Of a stretch of DNA of 6,307 nucleotides, positions 5,688 through 6,307 are shown piece after piece. A model generated the notes under the pieces. The model was not told where the DNA came from. It did no database searches and saw only the letters and a list, made by a program, of their open reading frames with translations. Each line of letters opens with the position of its first letter. The stretch's first letter is position 1. This stretch comes from an uncultured Bacilli bacterium (lineage in GTDB: Bacteria > Bacillota_I > Bacilli_A > RF39 > UBA660), in contig CANRBD010000063.1 in NCBI GenBank assembly GCA_947628765.1, forward strand, positions 1 through 6,307. Direction: 5' to 3'. The position numbers were made by a program, and so were the translations under genes.

Positions 5688-6307
5688 TTATATTTTTTGT
5701 AAGTCACGAATAAATTTCTTACTTTTTAAATATAAGCCTGTATACCTATCATAATAATCATTTAAAAACATATTAATCTCATTTTTAGCTTGTTTGCTTA
5801 CTTCCAATTTAGATATTTTAGCAATATCTACATAATAAAACATTCGAATTAATTTAATGGCTTTTTCACTAACGATTTTCTCATTGTGATAGCAATCGTT
5901 GCACAAATATCCACCTTTAAAACTAGATAGTGTTACAATATTAGTTTTTTTCCCGCATACCGCACAACTATCGATTACCGGCATAACTCCTAAATAATCT
6001 AAATATTTTAGTTCGACAATATTCATAATAATTAAAGGATCAAAGCCTTCATCAATTTTAATTAAAGCCTCGATTAACAATTTAAGAATGTTATCATCAC
6101 TATTTTGTTTAATAACTTGATCACTTAACTCGAGTAAATATGAGGCATAACTTATTTTTTCAATATCTTTTTTTATGTTTTTAAAAGGGTTAATTACATT
6201 TACTTCCGTTAAAGTAGAAAGCTTATCTTTTTTATAGTAAATCATAAATTTGCCATAAGTAAGTTTGTTTGAGGTACTTCTTAAAGGGCTTTTTAAATTA
6301 CGGCAAC
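5688..6307 (-). CDS. recO: DNA repair protein RecO, C-terminal part (cut by window end)
   Basis: RecO helps load RecA onto SSB-coated single-stranded DNA and anneals strands in the RecF pathway. The frame stays open to the window edge. The 20 codons before the ATG at 6245 read CRNLKSPLRSTSNKLTYGKF, matching the end of the N-terminal OB-fold in other RecO proteins, so that ATG is internal and the true start lies outside. About 205 of an expected 240-250 residues are visible. The zinc site is present as CAVC and CNDC, 17 residues apart (Cys 94, 97, 115 and 118 counted from the internal Met). The helical C-terminal domain ends with the family-typical TGLYLKSKKFIRDLQ. In many Firmicutes recO precedes the glycyl-tRNA synthetase genes, as here, with one extra gene between. 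Confidence 0.95.
   Translation of the reverse strand, partial: CRNLKSPLRSTSNKLTYGKFMIYYKKDKLSTLTEVNVINPFKNIKKDIEKISYASYLLELSDQVIKQNSDDNILKLLIEALIKIDEGFDPLIIMNIVELKYLDYLGVMPVIDSCAVCGKKTNIVTLSSFKGGYLCNDCYHNEKIVSEKAIKLIRMFYYVDIAKISKLEVSKQAKNEINMFLNDYYDRYTGLYLKSKKFIRDLQKI

Noticed and set aside
1..6307. Mycoplasma-type code with UGA as Trp
   Set aside because: All recognised proteins read at full or expected length with standard stops and TGG-encoded Trp at conserved positions. The absence of TGA among six stops is too small a sample to mean more.
1..6307. CRISPR array, insertion sequence, tRNA or rRNA gene
   Set aside because: I saw no regularly spaced repeats, transposase motifs, terminal inverted repeats, tRNA-like cloverleaf or rRNA sequence. 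The window is almost fully filled by housekeeping genes and their leaders.

Overview
The window comes from a low-GC bacterium of the Firmicutes/Bacilli kind, possibly a lineage related to Mollicutes or Erysipelotrichia. The evidence is very AT-rich DNA, AAGGAG-type ribosome binding sites, T-box riboswitches in front of aminoacyl-tRNA synthetase genes, a single-chain glycyl-tRNA synthetase, and the sepF-divIVA-ileS neighbourhood. All genes lie on the minus strand, so transcription runs from high to low coordinates. Stops are five TAA and one TAG. The expected Trp residues are encoded without needing UGA, so the standard code fits. The exact taxon is inference.

In transcription order: the 3' two thirds of recO (DNA repair; its start lies outside the window) is followed by an unrecognised 184-residue protein with its own consensus-like promoter. 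Next comes a consensus promoter with a very compact T-box leader and glyQS, which ends in a clear intrinsic terminator. An AT-rich intergenic region of about 130 bp with two perfect dyads and an extended -10 site precedes sepF. Then come divIVA, a complete tRNA-Ile T-box with an AUC specifier, a Ca2+/Na+ antiporter of the CaCA family, and the 5' part of ileS, which is cut by the window end.

Two themes run together. One is translation supply: glyQS and ileS, each behind a tRNA-sensing leader. The other is cell division: SepF, the FtsZ membrane anchor, and DivIVA, the polar/septal coiled-coil protein. The most unusual points concern the T-boxes. The Ile T-box is separated from ileS by the antiporter gene, so the antiporter is predicted to be controlled by tRNA-Ile charging. 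The Gly T-box has room for only about 70 nt before its T-box sequence, lacks the usual Stem I landmarks, and has a terminator whose arms flank the whole antiterminator.
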